A DNA stretch of 64,000 nucleotides from Arthrobacter dokdonellae (GCF_003268655.1 NZ_CP029642.1:620001-684000); one strand, 5' to 3'. Positions 19,045 through 28,052 are shown, numbered from the stretch's first letter. Program-made: numbers and translations. The notes: generated by a model from the letters alone, not told the origin.

Positions 19045-19218
19045 ATGGAAAAGCACGGTACCAAGGACAGCAGTGAGGACGGCATGATCGTCAACCCCGG
19101 CAAGGACGAAGGCCGCGACACCTCAGTGGGGGACGAAGGCGACAACGCGAACGAGCTCCGCTTTGACGAGGAACAGCGGCTGATCAGGGAGCAGTCGCAC
19201 CACCACGACGTCGACTAG
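19045..19218 (+). CDS. Small acidic hypothetical protein (57 aa)
   Basis: A 57-codon frame starting ATG at 19045, with GGAAGGGG nine bases upstream, and ending TAG at 19218. The product is hydrophilic and strongly acidic, with DEGRDTSVGDEGDNANE in the middle and the end SHHHDVD. No membrane segment or known motif. The good ribosome site, biased codons and its own terminator-like stem just after the stop support a real gene. Function unknown. Confidence 0.6.
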   Translation: MEKHGTKDSSEDGMIVNPGKDEGRDTSVGDEGDNANELRFDEEQRLIREQSHHHDVD

Positions 19219-19225
19219 GGCCCGG

Positions 19226-19269
19226 CCGGGCGCCATGCGTGCCAGGCCGGCGACCGGCGCGGCGCCCGG
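19226..19269. terminator. Stem-loop between convergent genes
   Basis: CCGGGCGCC (19226-19234) pairs perfectly with GGCGCCCGG (19261-19269). It lies between the small acidic gene and the lipid kinase, so it could stop transcription from either side. No U-run. Confidence 0.45.
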
Positions 19270-19293
19270 CGCGACCGCCGAGGCAGGCGAATC

Positions 19294-20361
19294 CTATGCC
19301 GGGTTGTTGGGCGCGGCCACGCGGACCAGCACGGCCTTGTGTTCAACGCTGACCTTGACCATCGTGGCCGTGCCGGATGGATCCCCGTCCACCTGGGTCT
19401 CCACGGGCATGACGGTGCGGATCACCAGGTTCTTGGACCGGTAAAAGTCAATGACGGGGAGCCGGTTTTTGTGCTGAAACAGGATCTTGCCGGCCATGGC
19501 CAGCCATCCGAGCGCGCTCCGGGGGCTGATGACCACCACGTCCAGCACGCCGTCGTCAATGAGCGCCGCCGGCACAAAGTCGATGCCGCCGGGCAGCAGC
19601 CCGCAGTTGGCAAACAGCACGGAGCGGATTTTGCGCTGCTGGGCCGGCTGGTTGTCAAGGGCGATGCTGACCTTCTTGCGCCGCCCGGCCATGTGCCGCA
19701 GGCCCGCCTCGCTGTAAGCCAGCCAGCCGACCGATTCCTTGAGCTTGGAGTTGGTGTCATTCATGACCTCGGCATCCATTCCCAGCCCCGCGATGACCAT
19801 GAACGAATGCTGCGACGCGGCGCCGGTGACGGCGTCCTCGATCTCCATCAGGCCGGCGTCGATGTGCCGCTGGTGACCAAACAAGGCGACCTGCACGTTC
19901 GCGGCCACGTCATTGACGTCCAGGTCCAGGTTCCTGGCCAGCAGGTTCCCCGTTCCCAGCGGGATCACCGCCAGCGGCACCTCGGTGCGGCGCATTTCCT
20001 GGCCCACAGCGCGCACGGTGCCGTCCCCGCCGCCCACGACGACGACGTCGGACTTGGCAGCCAGCGCCTGGCGCGCCATGGCGTGGCCGGGATCCGCGGC
20101 GGTGGTTTCCAGGAACAGCGGCTCCGGCCAGCCTGCCAGCGTGGTGGAGCGCAGCAGCAGCGTCTTGGCCGCGGCGGCCCCGCTCTTGGTCGGGTTGTAG
20201 ATGAACGCCACTTTCTGCGCGGCGGCATGGATCTTGTGGGGGGACTCGGCAACGGCGCTGCGCGTGTGGTTCTGTGCGAGCTTGCGGACCCCCAGCCAGC
20301 TGAAGCCGGCGGCGAGCAGCACGGCGGCCGCGATGATGGTGATGAGGACTTCAGTTGGCAT
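19294..20361 (-). CDS. Diacylglycerol kinase-family lipid kinase
   Basis: 355 residues. One N-terminal membrane helix (ITIIAAAVLLAAGFSWLG) is followed by the DAGK catalytic domain: IYNPTKSGA, VVVGGGDGTVRAVGQEM with the nucleotide-binding GGDGT, and IPLGTGNLLARNL. The C-terminal beta-sandwich includes LDVVVISPRSALG. Relatives (DgkB, YegS and actinobacterial lipid kinases) phosphorylate diacylglycerol or similar lipids at the membrane. Divergent from serS with 51 bases between starts. Confidence 0.88.
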   Translation of the reverse strand: MPTEVLITIIAAAVLLAAGFSWLGVRKLAQNHTRSAVAESPHKIHAAAQKVAFIYNPTKSGAAAAKTLLLRSTTLAGWPEPLFLETTAADPGHAMARQALAAKSDVVVVGGGDGTVRAVGQEMRRTEVPLAVIPLGTGNLLARNLDLDVNDVAANVQVALFGHQRHIDAGLMEIEDAVTGAASQHSFMVIAGLGMDAEVMNDTNSKLKESVGWLAYSEAGLRHMAGRRKKVSIALDNQPAQQRKIRSVLFANCGLLPGGIDFVPAALIDDGVLDVVVISPRSALGWLAMAGKILFQHKNRLPVIDFYRSKNLVIRTVMPVETQVDGDPSGTATMVKVSVEHKAVLVRVAAPNNPA

Positions 20362-20400
20362 GATTCTCTAACCTTAGCCGTTTGGTTTGTCTTGATTGGA

Positions 20401-20406
20401 TAGGCT
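20401..20406 (+). promoter_or_regulatory. -10 element for serS (leaderless-type)
   Basis: TAGGCT is exactly six bases before the GTG of serS at 20413, the same hexamer and spacing as before the sugar kinase at 6228. There is no Shine-Dalgarno. Confidence 0.55.
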
Positions 20407-20412
20407 TAGGGC

Positions 20413-21690
20413 GTGATCGATGTTAGAGACCTCTGCGAAAATCCCGCCAAATACCGTGCCAGCCAATCGGCCCGCGGAGCCGAGCCGTCCGTGGTGGATT
20501 CCATCATTGCCGCCGACGCAGCCCGCAAGTCCTCGATCAGCTCCTTTGAGGGCCTGCGGGCCGAGCAAAACCTGTACGGCAGGAAGGTGGCCCAGGCCAA
20601 GGGCGAGGAGAAGCAGGCACTGCTGGCCGAGGTCAAGGACCTGGCCGCGCGGGTCAAGGCAGCCTCGGCCGCCGCGGATGCGGCGGCGGCGGAGGCTGAC
20701 CGCCTGGTGCGTGCCATGCCGAACCTCGTCGCCGAGGGCGTCCCGGAAGGCGGCGAGGACGACTTTGTCACGGTCAAGACCGTCGGCACCCCACGCGAAT
20801 TCGCCGACTTCGAGCCCCGCGACCACCTGGAGATCGGCGAGTTGATAGGCGCCATTGACATGGAACGCGGCGCGAAGGTCTCCGGATCCCGCTTTTACTT
20901 CCTGAAGGGCGTGGGGGCACGGCTGGAGATGGCGTTGCTGCAGATGGCCATGGACCAGGCCATCGCGGCCGGCTTCGTCCCCATGATCACGCCCACCCTG
21001 GTGCTGCCCGAAACCATGGCCGGCACCGGCTTCGACGTCCAGCACGACGCCGAAATCTACCGCCTGGCCGACGATGACCTTTACCTGGTGGGCACCTCGG
21101 AGGTGGCCCTGGCCGGTTACCACGGCAACGAGATCATCGACGTCAACGAGCCCGTCCGCTATGCGGGCTGGTCCTCCTGCTACCGCCGCGAGGCAGGATC
21201 GCACGGCAAGGACACGCGCGGGATCATCCGCGTCCACCAGTTCAACAAGGTGGAGATGTTTGTCTACACCACGGTGGAAAAGGCCGACGAGGAACACCAG
21301 CGCCTGCTCGCCTGGGAAGAGGAAATGCTCGCGAAGGTGGAGCTGCCGTACCGCGTCATCGACACGGCGGCCGGCGACTTGGGCATGTCCGCCGCGCGCA
21401 AGTTCGACTGCGAGGCCTGGGTTCCCACGCAAAGCAGCTACCGCGAGCTGACCTCCACTTCCAACTGCACCACCTTCCAGGCGCGCCGCCTGAACATCCG
21501 CGAGCGTGTCACGAACGACGACGGCACCAAGGGTGGGACGCGCGCGGTCGCAACGCTGAACGGCACCCTGGCGACGACGCGCTGGATCGTGGCCATCCTG
21601 GAACACCACCAGAACGCCGACGGCTCCGTCACCGTTCCCGCGGCGCTGCGTCCTTACCTGGGCGGCATGGAAGTGTTCCCGGTCCTGTAG
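20413..21690 (+). CDS. serS: Seryl-tRNA synthetase
   Basis: 425 residues, class II. The N-terminal coiled-coil arm that grips tRNA-Ser spans roughly residues 30-105 (long runs of Ala, Glu, Lys). The catalytic core has motif 2 around [28 protein letters not shown] and motif 3 in [14 protein letters not shown]. It charges tRNA-Ser and supplies Ser-tRNA-Sec where selenocysteine is used. The GTG start is set by homology ([11 protein letters not shown]) and by the leaderless-type -10. No T-box or tRNA-like leader is present. Confidence 0.96.
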   Translation: MIDVRDLCENPAKYRASQSARGAEPSVVDSIIAADAARKSSISSFEGLRAEQNLYGRKVAQAKGEEKQALLAEVKDLAARVKAASAAADAAAAEADRLVRAMPNLVAEGVPEGGEDDFVTVKTVGTPREFADFEPRDHLEIGELIGAIDMERGAKVSGSRFYFLKGVGARLEMALLQMAMDQAIAAGFVPMITPTLVLPETMAGTGFDVQHDAEIYRLADDDLYLVGTSEVALAGYHGNEIIDVNEPVRYAGWSSCYRREAGSHGKDTRGIIRVHQFNKVEMFVYTTVEKADEEHQRLLAWEEEMLAKVELPYRVIDTAAGDLGMSAARKFDCEAWVPTQSSYRELTSTSNCTTFQARRLNIRERVTNDDGTKGGTRAVATLNGTLATTRWIVAILEHHQNADGSVTVPAALRPYLGGMEVFPVL

Positions 21691-21725
21691 CTCCTGGACG
21701 CGAATGCCGGGCATGCTCACTCAAT

Positions 21726-21747
21726 GTTCACCCGGCGTTCACCGCCC
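21726..21747 (+). promoter_or_regulatory. PHO-box-like direct repeat (PhoP site) upstream of HAD phosphatase
   Basis: Two adjacent 11-base units, GTTCACCCGGC (21726) and GTTCACCGCCC (21737), match the GTTCACC-N4 direct repeat unit known for PhoP of Streptomyces and relatives. The same arrangement precedes pstS at 61230. It lies 57 bases upstream of the HAD start, suggesting phosphate-starvation control. Confidence 0.65.
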
Positions 21748-21804
21748 ACCTGGGCCCGTTCCTAGGTGCCTGACAGGACCGTCTGGTTCACTGGAAGCAT
21801 GACC

Positions 21805-22665
21805 ATGACAGCACATACAGCCGCACCTGGCATCGATGACCAGGAAATCGCAGCCCCGGCCCCTGCAGCAAACACGGACCGCTACCTGGTGGCCCTGGAC
21901 GTTGACGGAACCCTGGTGGACCATGACGGAAACATGACCGGCAGCGTCCGCGACGCCGCCGCGGCCGTGGTGGACGCCGGCCATGAGATAGTGATCGCCA
22001 CCGGCCGGTCCCTAGGCGCCATGCTCCCCGTCGTGGAGCGGATTGGCCTGCTCCGCGGCTACGGGGTCTGCTCCAACGGCGGCGTGACCGTCCGTCTGGA
22101 CCCCTCCCTGGAACACGGCTTTGAGGTCGTTGAGCGGGTCACATTCAGCCCGCGGACTGCGCTGACCACGCTGCGCGACAAAATTCCGGGCGCCCGGTTT
22201 GCCCTGGAGGACGCGGACGGGAATTTCCTCTCCACGTCCCGCTTCCAGGACGCCAGCTTCGGCATCGAGGCCCGCGGCGTGGACTTCCACCACCTGCTGG
22301 ATGCCCGCGCTGTGCGTGTAGTGGTCAACAGTGCCGAGGCCAGCACGGAGGAGTTTTCCGCAGCCATCGCCGCCGCGGGGCTGCACGGGGTCACGTACGC
22401 CGTGGGGTGGAGCGCCTGGCTGGACATTGCCGCGGCCGGCGTCACCAAGGCCACGGCGCTGGAAAAGTTGCGCGCCGGGATGGGCATTGAGCCGGCACGC
22501 ACGGTCGCCGTGGGCGACGGCTCCAACGACATTGAAATGCTGCGCTGGGCCGGCCGGGGAGTCGCCATGGGGCAGGCTGCCGCGGACGTCCTGGCCGCGG
22601 CCAACGAGATCGCGGCCTCCGTGTACGAGGACGGCGCCGCCGCCGTCCTGCGCAGCCTTTTGTAG
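21805..22665 (+). CDS. HAD-superfamily (Cof-type) phosphatase, probable Pho regulon member
   Basis: 286 residues, cytoplasmic. HAD motifs: VALDVDGTLVDHDG (nucleophile and acid Asp), IATGRSLG, Lys in AAGVTKATALEKL, and VGDGSNDIEMLRWAG for Mg2+. The C2 cap lies in between, as in Cof/YidA-type sugar phosphatases. A second paralogue is at 7878. The ATG at 21805 is chosen because GGAAG lies seven bases upstream; ATG 21799 and GTG 21766 are alternatives. The PHO-box-like repeat upstream suggests it releases phosphate from internal esters when phosphate is short. Confidence 0.85.
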   Translation: MTAHTAAPGIDDQEIAAPAPAANTDRYLVALDVDGTLVDHDGNMTGSVRDAAAAVVDAGHEIVIATGRSLGAMLPVVERIGLLRGYGVCSNGGVTVRLDPSLEHGFEVVERVTFSPRTALTTLRDKIPGARFALEDADGNFLSTSRFQDASFGIEARGVDFHHLLDARAVRVVVNSAEASTEEFSAAIAAAGLHGVTYAVGWSAWLDIAAAGVTKATALEKLRAGMGIEPARTVAVGDGSNDIEMLRWAGRGVAMGQAAADVLAAANEIAASVYEDGAAAVLRSLL

Positions 22666-22678
22666 CGAGGCGGGCCGC

Positions 22679-22800
22679 GGTGCTCGGGCCTGTCGAGACC
22701 CAGGCAACCGGTGCTCGGGCCTGTCGAGACCCAGGCAACCGGTGCTCGGGCAGCGAGCCTTGCGAGCGCGTCGGGACCTCGATTTCGACAGGCTCAACCA
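22679..22800. repeat. 31-bp tandem repeat plus inverted element between convergent genes
   Basis: A 31-base unit (GGTGCTCGGGCCTGTCGAGA..., 22679-22709) is repeated exactly at 22710-22740, and the first ten bases recur at 22741. TCGACAGGC at 22785-22793 is the reverse complement of GCCTGTCGA inside each unit, so each unit can form a hairpin with it. It lies between the HAD phosphatase and ppa. The GTTGAGCCTGTCGAAA-type sequence is a common dispersed motif in GC-rich actinobacteria. Confidence 0.8.
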
Positions 22801-22822
22801 CCGGGCGCCGCCGTCGAACTTC

Positions 22823-23311
22823 CTAGTGGCCCTCGGCCTCGAAGCGCTTGATCGAGGCTTCCAGCTCGGCCTCGGCCGCGGCGCGGTCCGCCCAGCCCTC
22901 GGCCTTGACCCACTTGCCGGGCTCCAGGTCCTTGTAGCGGGTGAAGAAGTGCTCGATCTCCTTGACCAGGAACTCGTCGAGGTCGGAGATTTCCTGGATG
23001 TGGTCGAACCTCTTGTCGTCAACAACGCACAGGACCTTGGCGTCGCCGCCGGACTCGTCCGTCATGTTAAACACGGCGATGGGGCGGGCATCCACCACGA
23101 CGCCGGGGTGCAGGTCGTAATCCTGCAGCAGCACCAGGGCGTCCAGCGGATCGCCGTCCTCGCCCAGGGTGTTGTCGAAGAAGCCGTAGTGGGTGGGGTA
23201 CTGCATGGAGGTGAACAGGACACGGTCCAGGCGGACGCGGCCGGTCTCGTGGTCGACCTCGTACTTCACGCGGGACCCGCGCGGGATCTCAATGGTGACG
23301 TCGTGCTTCAT
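22823..23311 (-). CDS. ppa: Inorganic pyrophosphatase (family I)
   Basis: 162 residues, the usual length. The family signature is D52-G-D54-P-L-D57 (Mg2+ ligands), with [12 protein letters not shown] (active-site Glu/Lys) before it and the D-D-K-R-F segment plus [15 protein letters not shown] after it. It hydrolyses pyrophosphate to phosphate and so pulls polymer synthesis forward. The ATG at 23311 has AGGAG six bases upstream. Divergent from the carboxypeptidase gene. Confidence 0.95.
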   Translation of the reverse strand: MKHDVTIEIPRGSRVKYEVDHETGRVRLDRVLFTSMQYPTHYGFFDNTLGEDGDPLDALVLLQDYDLHPGVVVDARPIAVFNMTDESGGDAKVLCVVDDKRFDHIQEISDLDEFLVKEIEHFFTRYKDLEPGKWVKAEGWADRAAAEAELEASIKRFEAEGH

Positions 23312-23505
23312 AGGGTGCTCCTCATCATGTGGACGGCGCGGCCGGACGCGGCCGATCGCGTAAAATTACATCTACTATGAGGATATAGGCGGTTTTCGTG
23401 CTCTCGAAACCCCGACCCCTCCCGCCCGTGCCATCCGGCGCGGCCCGAGACCAGCCCGCGCGCCTTGAATGCCGGGCCGCACAGCCATGAAGGAAACGCC
23501 ACCAT

Positions 23506-24912
23506 ATGGGACGCACGTCAAAAATTCTGACGGGCGGCCTGCTCATTGTGGCGCTCGCCGCGGTGACGGTCCCCGCGGGCATGCACCTGGTTCCGGCCCT
23601 GCTGCCCGGGGAGACGGTGGCAGCGGCCCCTGCCGCGCAGCTGGCGCCCACCGCGCTTTCCGCCGTCACCGGCATCACCCCGCTGTCCGCCTCGGCGCCG
23701 CTTCCGGACGTGGCAAAGCTCGGTGCGGCCCTTGACGGGGCCCTGGCACTCGCGGCCGGCGGTCAGTTCAGCGCCTACGTCACCGACCCCTCGAGCGGCA
23801 GGGTGCTGTACAGCAACGACGGCGACAGCCCCCGCACGCCTGCGTCGAACCTGAAGCTGCTCACCGCCACGGCCGCGTTGACGGCGCTGGGTGCCGGCAC
23901 GCGGCTGAAAACGTCGGTGGTTGCGGGTCAGACGCCGAACGAACTGGTGCTGAAGGGCGGCGGCGATGCCATGCTGTCCGCTGGCAGCAGCGACTCCTCC
24001 GCCGTCATGGGCCACGCGGGGCTCGCCACCTTGGCGGCACAGACAGCGGCCGCCCTCGCCGCGGGCGGCGTCAAGGGCCCGGTGTCCCTGCGCATCGACG
24101 ACCACCTGTTCACCGGTTCCGCGCTGAACCCGCAGTGGGACGCCGGGGACGTCGACGCCGGGGAAATCGCGCCCATCCAGGCCATGGCACTGTATGCCGG
24201 GCGTTTCTCCGCCAGCACCGCCGATGCCCCCGGGCCGCGACCGCAGGATCCCGCCCTGGCCGTGGGCCTCTCCTTTGCCTCCGCCCTCAAGGATGCCGGG
24301 GTCGACGTTGCCGGTCCCATCACCAGGACCGCCGCCCCCGCCACGACACCGCACATCCTGGCGTCCGTCAGCTCCGCCACCCTGGCCCGGCAGGTGCAGT
24401 ATCTGCTGGCCGAATCGGACAACTATCTGGCCGAGGTCATGGGCCGGCTCGTGGCCGTCAAGGAAGGGATGGAGGCGGACAATGCGGGGTCCGTGGCGGC
24501 CGTGCGCAGCGTCCTGGCCCGCCTCGGCCTGCCGCTGCAGGGCGCCGTCACGGTGGACAACTGCGGGCTGGCCGGGGCCGACCTCATCAGCGCACACCAG
24601 CTGGTGCAGGTGGTCTCCCATCTCCTGGACCATGCGGGTACGGACGCGGGGCAGGCGTTGGAGGGCCTGCCCATCGCCGGACTGACGGGCACCCTTGGCG
24701 GCCGCTTTGGCGAGCCCGGCACGGTGGAGGCGGCCGGCCTGGTGCGCGCCAAGACGGGCACCTTGAACCAGGTGTCCACCCTGTCCGGCTACGTGGTCAA
24801 CCACCACGGGCGCCTGCTGGCATTTTCCATCATGGGCAACAAGCTCGCCGGCGGCCCGGCCTCGGCCATGCCCGCCATCGACGCCGCCGCGGCGGCCCTG
24901 GCCAACAGCTGA
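23506..24912 (+). CDS. dacB: D-alanyl-D-alanine carboxypeptidase/endopeptidase (PBP4 type)
   Basis: 468 residues. The N-terminal hydrophobic stretch GLLIVALAAVTVPAGM looks like a signal or anchor. Penicillin-binding motifs are all present: S114-N-L-K117 (SxxK), SDNYLAE (SxN) and AKTGTLNQV (KTG), with the long insert between SxxK and SxN typical of class C PBP4/DacB. It trims D-Ala and may cut cross-links in peptidoglycan outside the membrane. The ATG at 23506 has a GAAGGAA-type ribosome site. The family-B repeat follows the gene. Confidence 0.9.
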   Translation: MGRTSKILTGGLLIVALAAVTVPAGMHLVPALLPGETVAAAPAAQLAPTALSAVTGITPLSASAPLPDVAKLGAALDGALALAAGGQFSAYVTDPSSGRVLYSNDGDSPRTPASNLKLLTATAALTALGAGTRLKTSVVAGQTPNELVLKGGGDAMLSAGSSDSSAVMGHAGLATLAAQTAAALAAGGVKGPVSLRIDDHLFTGSALNPQWDAGDVDAGEIAPIQAMALYAGRFSASTADAPGPRPQDPALAVGLSFASALKDAGVDVAGPITRTAAPATTPHILASVSSATLARQVQYLLAESDNYLAEVMGRLVAVKEGMEADNAGSVAAVRSVLARLGLPLQGAVTVDNCGLAGADLISAHQLVQVVSHLLDHAGTDAGQALEGLPIAGLTGTLGGRFGEPGTVEAAGLVRAKTGTLNQVSTLSGYVVNHHGRLLAFSIMGNKLAGGPASAMPAIDAAAAALANS

Positions 24913-24954
24913 CCGCCCCGCCGCGAGCCTGCGAGCGGTGGGAGGGCGTGGGGA

Positions 24955-25002
24955 TTATCTCGAACCTCGACGAGCGGAGCGGTGTTTATCTCGAACCTCG
25001 AC
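24955..25002. repeat. 31-bp-spaced direct repeats (family B, locus 2)
   Basis: TTATCTCGAACCTCGAC occurs at 24955-24971 and again at 24986-25002, exactly 31 bases apart. Its reverse complement differs by one base from the 17-mer pair at 10687 that has the same spacing. It lies in the 108-base gap between dacB and the DUF2342 gene, which run in the same direction. Confidence 0.8.
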
Positions 25003-25020
25003 TCAGGGAAGTGTGATCTC

Positions 25021-26241
25021 ATGGTGGACATGAGCCCGCACCGCAGCGCACAGCCAAGCACACCCGCACCTGCCGCACCCAACCCGGCCGCCACCCCCAG
25101 CCCGGCTGCCACGCCCGCCCCGGCCGCCGACCGCCCGAGCCTGGTCAACTGGGAGCTGGCCGCCAGGACCGCGGCCGGCCTGGCCCCGGCCGGCCCCGCA
25201 CTCAACGGCGCCGAAATTGGCCGCGCCGTGGAAAACCTGCGCCTCATGGCGGAGAAGTCGGTGCCGCACGTCCATGAGATCAGCAGGCTCGAAGCGGCCC
25301 GGGACCTGCGCGACTCCGAGGTGCTGGTGGTGGACCGGGCCTCCTGGGCCAAGGCCAACACGCAAAGCTTTGCCGTCATGATGGATCCGATCATGTCCGC
25401 GCTCGCCGCCAAGCAGGCCGCAGCCGGCAAGAACGCCGCCGCCGCCGGAGCCACGGTCACCGGCGCCCAGCTGGGCGCCGTCCTGGCCTTTCTCTCCAGC
25501 AAGGTCCTGGGCCAGTACGATCCCTTCGCCGCCCTGGCGGTGCCCACGGCAATGTCCGACGCCGCGGCGCCGCGGCCTGCCAGCGGCGGCCGGCTGCTGC
25601 TGGTGGCGCCGAACATCCTCACGGTGGAGCGCGACCTCAAGGTCGACCCGGACGACTTCCGGCTCTGGGTGTGCCTGCACGAACAAACCCACCGCGTGCA
25701 GTTTGCTGCCGCGCCGTGGCTGCGCCTCCACATGCTGGCCGAGATTGAAAAGCTCGGCGGCCTTTTGGTGGGGAACAGCGACCATCTCGGCGAGCGGCTG
25801 CTGCAGGCCGTCAGGTCGCTGGGCAGCAAGAAGGAAGCGGGGCCGGACACGCCCGGCCGGGGCGCCGTCCTGGACCTGCTTCAAACCCCCGAACAAAAGG
25901 CGGCGCTCTCCCATGTCACCGCCGTCATGAGCCTCCTGGAGGGCCATGCCAACGTGGTCATGGACGGCGTGGACGCCTCGATCGTGCCCACGGTGCGCAC
26001 CATCCGCCAGCGCTTCAACAACCGCGGCAAGGACCGCGGCGCCATGGAGAAGTTCATTCGGAACCTTCTGGGGCTCGACGCCAAAATGCGGCAATACAGC
26101 GACGGCGCCAAATTTGTGCGCGAGGTGGTGGCCATCGCTGGCATGGACGGCTTCAACACCGTCTGGACGCACGCGGAAAACCTGCCCACCGAACCGGAGA
26201 TCCACAACGCCCGCCTCTGGGTCGAGCGGATGGGCCTGTAA
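25021..26241 (+). CDS. DUF2342-family zinc-dependent metalloprotease-like protein
   Basis: 406 residues after a ~50-residue Pro/Ala-rich N-terminus. The zincin motif is HEQTH in WVCLHEQTHRVQF, with a downstream Glu-containing segment LEGHANVVMDGVD typical of this actinobacterial family (sometimes labelled F420-biosynthesis-associated on weak grounds). Its substrate is unknown. There is no signal peptide. The ATG at 25021 follows GGGAAG by nine bases. It directly abuts tilS (stop TAA then GTG), an adjacency common in actinobacteria, so the two are translated from one mRNA. Confidence 0.8.
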   Translation: MVDMSPHRSAQPSTPAPAAPNPAATPSPAATPAPAADRPSLVNWELAARTAAGLAPAGPALNGAEIGRAVENLRLMAEKSVPHVHEISRLEAARDLRDSEVLVVDRASWAKANTQSFAVMMDPIMSALAAKQAAAGKNAAAAGATVTGAQLGAVLAFLSSKVLGQYDPFAALAVPTAMSDAAAPRPASGGRLLLVAPNILTVERDLKVDPDDFRLWVCLHEQTHRVQFAAAPWLRLHMLAEIEKLGGLLVGNSDHLGERLLQAVRSLGSKKEAGPDTPGRGAVLDLLQTPEQKAALSHVTAVMSLLEGHANVVMDGVDASIVPTVRTIRQRFNNRGKDRGAMEKFIRNLLGLDAKMRQYSDGAKFVREVVAIAGMDGFNTVWTHAENLPTEPEIHNARLWVERMGL

Positions 26242-27327
26242 GTGTCGGACGGCAGCACCCGTCCGCGCCGGCGCCTGGACCCCACCGTGGGCAAGGCGCG
26301 CGCCATGGTGGCCGGGCTCCTCGGGCTGGCCACCGCGGGCAGGCACCGGCCGGTGGAGCATCCGCCGCTGGTGCTCGTGGGCTGCAGCGGCGGCCCGGAC
26401 TCGCTGGCCCTGGCCGCCGTCACCGCCTTCTTTGCCGGCCGCGGGGAAATCCGCGCGGGCGCCGTGGTGGTGGACCACCAGATGCAGCCGGGCAGCGCGG
26501 ACGTGGCCGCACGGACCGCGGAACAGCTGCGCGCCCTGGGCCTGGAGCCCGTCCAGGTACGCACGGTGGATGTTGCGCACGACGGCGGCGGGCCCGAGGC
26601 TGCCGCCCGCTCCGCCCGCTTTGCCGCCTTGGACGCCGCGGCCCGGGAGCTGGGCGCGGAGACGGTGCTGCTGGGCCACACCCTGGACGACCAGGCCGAA
26701 TCGGTGCTCCTGGGCCTGGCCCGTGGCTCGGGCACCCGCTCGCTCGCCGGCATGCGCCCCCGCCGCGGGATGTATGCCCGCCCGTTCCTGCAGCTGCGCC
26801 GCGATGAGACGTTGGCCATATGCCGGGCGCTCGACCTGGAACCCTGGCACGACCCGGCCAACTCCGACGACGCATACCTGCGCGTGCGGGTCCGGCACAC
26901 GGTGCTGCCGTTCCTGGCCGCCGAGCTGGGACCCGGCGTCACCGAGTCGCTGGCCCGCACGGCAGGCATCCTCGGACACGACGCCGACTTCCTGGACGGG
27001 CTCGCCGACCAGGAATTTGCCCGGATCGCCCAGCCCGGGCCGCCCGGCGCGGAGACGCCGGACGAGGTCAGCCTGCCCGAGGATGCGCTCCGGGCACTCG
27101 CCCCGGCCCTGAGGATGAGGGTGTTGGCGAGGGCCGTCGTCGTGCTTGGGGGGTATCAGCCCAGCCAGGAGAGGCTGGGCGCGGCGGAGGCGCTGCTGGA
27201 GCGAAAGGGCTCCGCCGGGCCGGTGCAAATGGCCGGGAAAGTCGGCGCCTGGCGAATTTCCCGCAGCCAGGCCGTTCCCCATGACGGGCCGGGCTATGGG
27301 AAGCTAGTCTTTAGACGCAGCATGTAA
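26242..27327 (+). CDS. tilS: tRNA(Ile)-lysidine synthetase
   Basis: 361 residues. The PP-loop ATP site is S49-G-G-P-D-S54, and LLGHTLDDQAESVLLGLARGSG is the family's second signature. It attaches lysine to C34 of tRNA-Ile(CAU) so that it reads AUA, an essential step. The C-terminal part is short compared with E. coli TilS, as usual in actinobacteria. The GTG start immediately follows the upstream stop. hpt follows, the standard tilS-hpt-ftsH order. Confidence 0.93.
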   Translation: MSDGSTRPRRRLDPTVGKARAMVAGLLGLATAGRHRPVEHPPLVLVGCSGGPDSLALAAVTAFFAGRGEIRAGAVVVDHQMQPGSADVAARTAEQLRALGLEPVQVRTVDVAHDGGGPEAAARSARFAALDAAARELGAETVLLGHTLDDQAESVLLGLARGSGTRSLAGMRPRRGMYARPFLQLRRDETLAICRALDLEPWHDPANSDDAYLRVRVRHTVLPFLAAELGPGVTESLARTAGILGHDADFLDGLADQEFARIAQPGPPGAETPDEVSLPEDALRALAPALRMRVLARAVVVLGGYQPSQERLGAAEALLERKGSAGPVQMAGKVGAWRISRSQAVPHDGPGYGKLVFRRSM

Positions 27328-27401
27328 CCTGGCGCGGCGCAGTGGCGCTGCCGCCGCTGCACCCAACCAGTCACACAGTCCTTTACTTTCAGGAGACATT
27401 G

Positions 27402-27953
27402 GTGGATTCACAAGACGTCCAGGCCGATCTCAAGCATGTTCTTTACACCAAGGAACAAATCCAAAGCCGTGTGGCCGAACTGGCCGCACTGATCGACGCT
27501 GACTACGAGGGCCGCGACGTCTTGCTGGTGGGGGTGCTCAAGGGTGCCGTGATGGTCATGGCCGATCTTTCCCGGGCCCTCCACAGCCACGTCACCATGG
27601 ACTGGATGGCGGTGTCCTCCTACGGTTCCGGCACGCAGTCCTCCGGAGTGGTGCGCATCCTCAAGGACCTGGAAACGGACCTGATGGGCAAGCACGTGCT
27701 GATCGTCGAGGACATCATCGACTCCGGGCTGACGCTGTCCTGGCTCAAGGCAAACCTGATTTCGCGCGGCCCCGCGTCGGTGGAGATCTGCACCCTGCTG
27801 CGCAAGCCGGATGCCGCCAAGGTGGAGATCGACGTCAAGTACGTCGGCTATGAGATCCCCAGCGAGTTCGTGGTCGGCTACGGCCTGGACTTTGCCGAGA
27901 AGTACCGCAACCTGGACTTCATCGGGACACTGGCCCCGCACATTTACGAGTAA
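27402..27953 (+). CDS. hpt: Hypoxanthine phosphoribosyltransferase
   Basis: 183 residues. The PRPP-binding motif VLIVEDIIDSG spans 99-109, and GVLKGAVMVMADL and SSYGSGTQSSG are the other phosphoribosyltransferase loops. It salvages hypoxanthine (and guanine) to IMP/GMP. The GTG at 27402 is chosen because AGGAG lies six bases upstream; a longer frame upstream of it has no ribosome site. The gene ends 177 bases before ftsH, with a possible promoter in the gap. Confidence 0.94.
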   Translation: MDSQDVQADLKHVLYTKEQIQSRVAELAALIDADYEGRDVLLVGVLKGAVMVMADLSRALHSHVTMDWMAVSSYGSGTQSSGVVRILKDLETDLMGKHVLIVEDIIDSGLTLSWLKANLISRGPASVEICTLLRKPDAAKVEIDVKYVGYEIPSEFVVGYGLDFAEKYRNLDFIGTLAPHIYE

Positions 27954-28023
27954 TTCCCTTTTCCGTGCCGCCCCTCCGCAATTCTTTATGCCCAGAGGGA
28001 ACTAATAAGCGCTCCCGTGCGTG

Positions 28024-28052
28024 TTGACATACGAACGGTGTAATGCTTGTAG
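28024..28052 (+). promoter_or_regulatory. Possible ftsH promoter
   Basis: A perfect -35 hexamer TTGACA at 28024-28029 is followed after 17 bases by TTGTAG, a poor -10. It lies about 80 bases upstream of the ftsH ATG. The strong -35 suggests a real promoter, but the -10 assignment is uncertain. Confidence 0.35.

Noticed and set aside
20362..20412. T-box or other leader before serS (also checked before lysS)
   Set aside because: The gaps are too short, and the -10-like hexamer sits six to eight bases before the start codon, leaving no leader RNA.
22679..22740. Exact 31-bp repeats resembling CRISPR units
   Set aside because: The units are head to tail with no spacers, there are only two full copies, and no cas gene is present.
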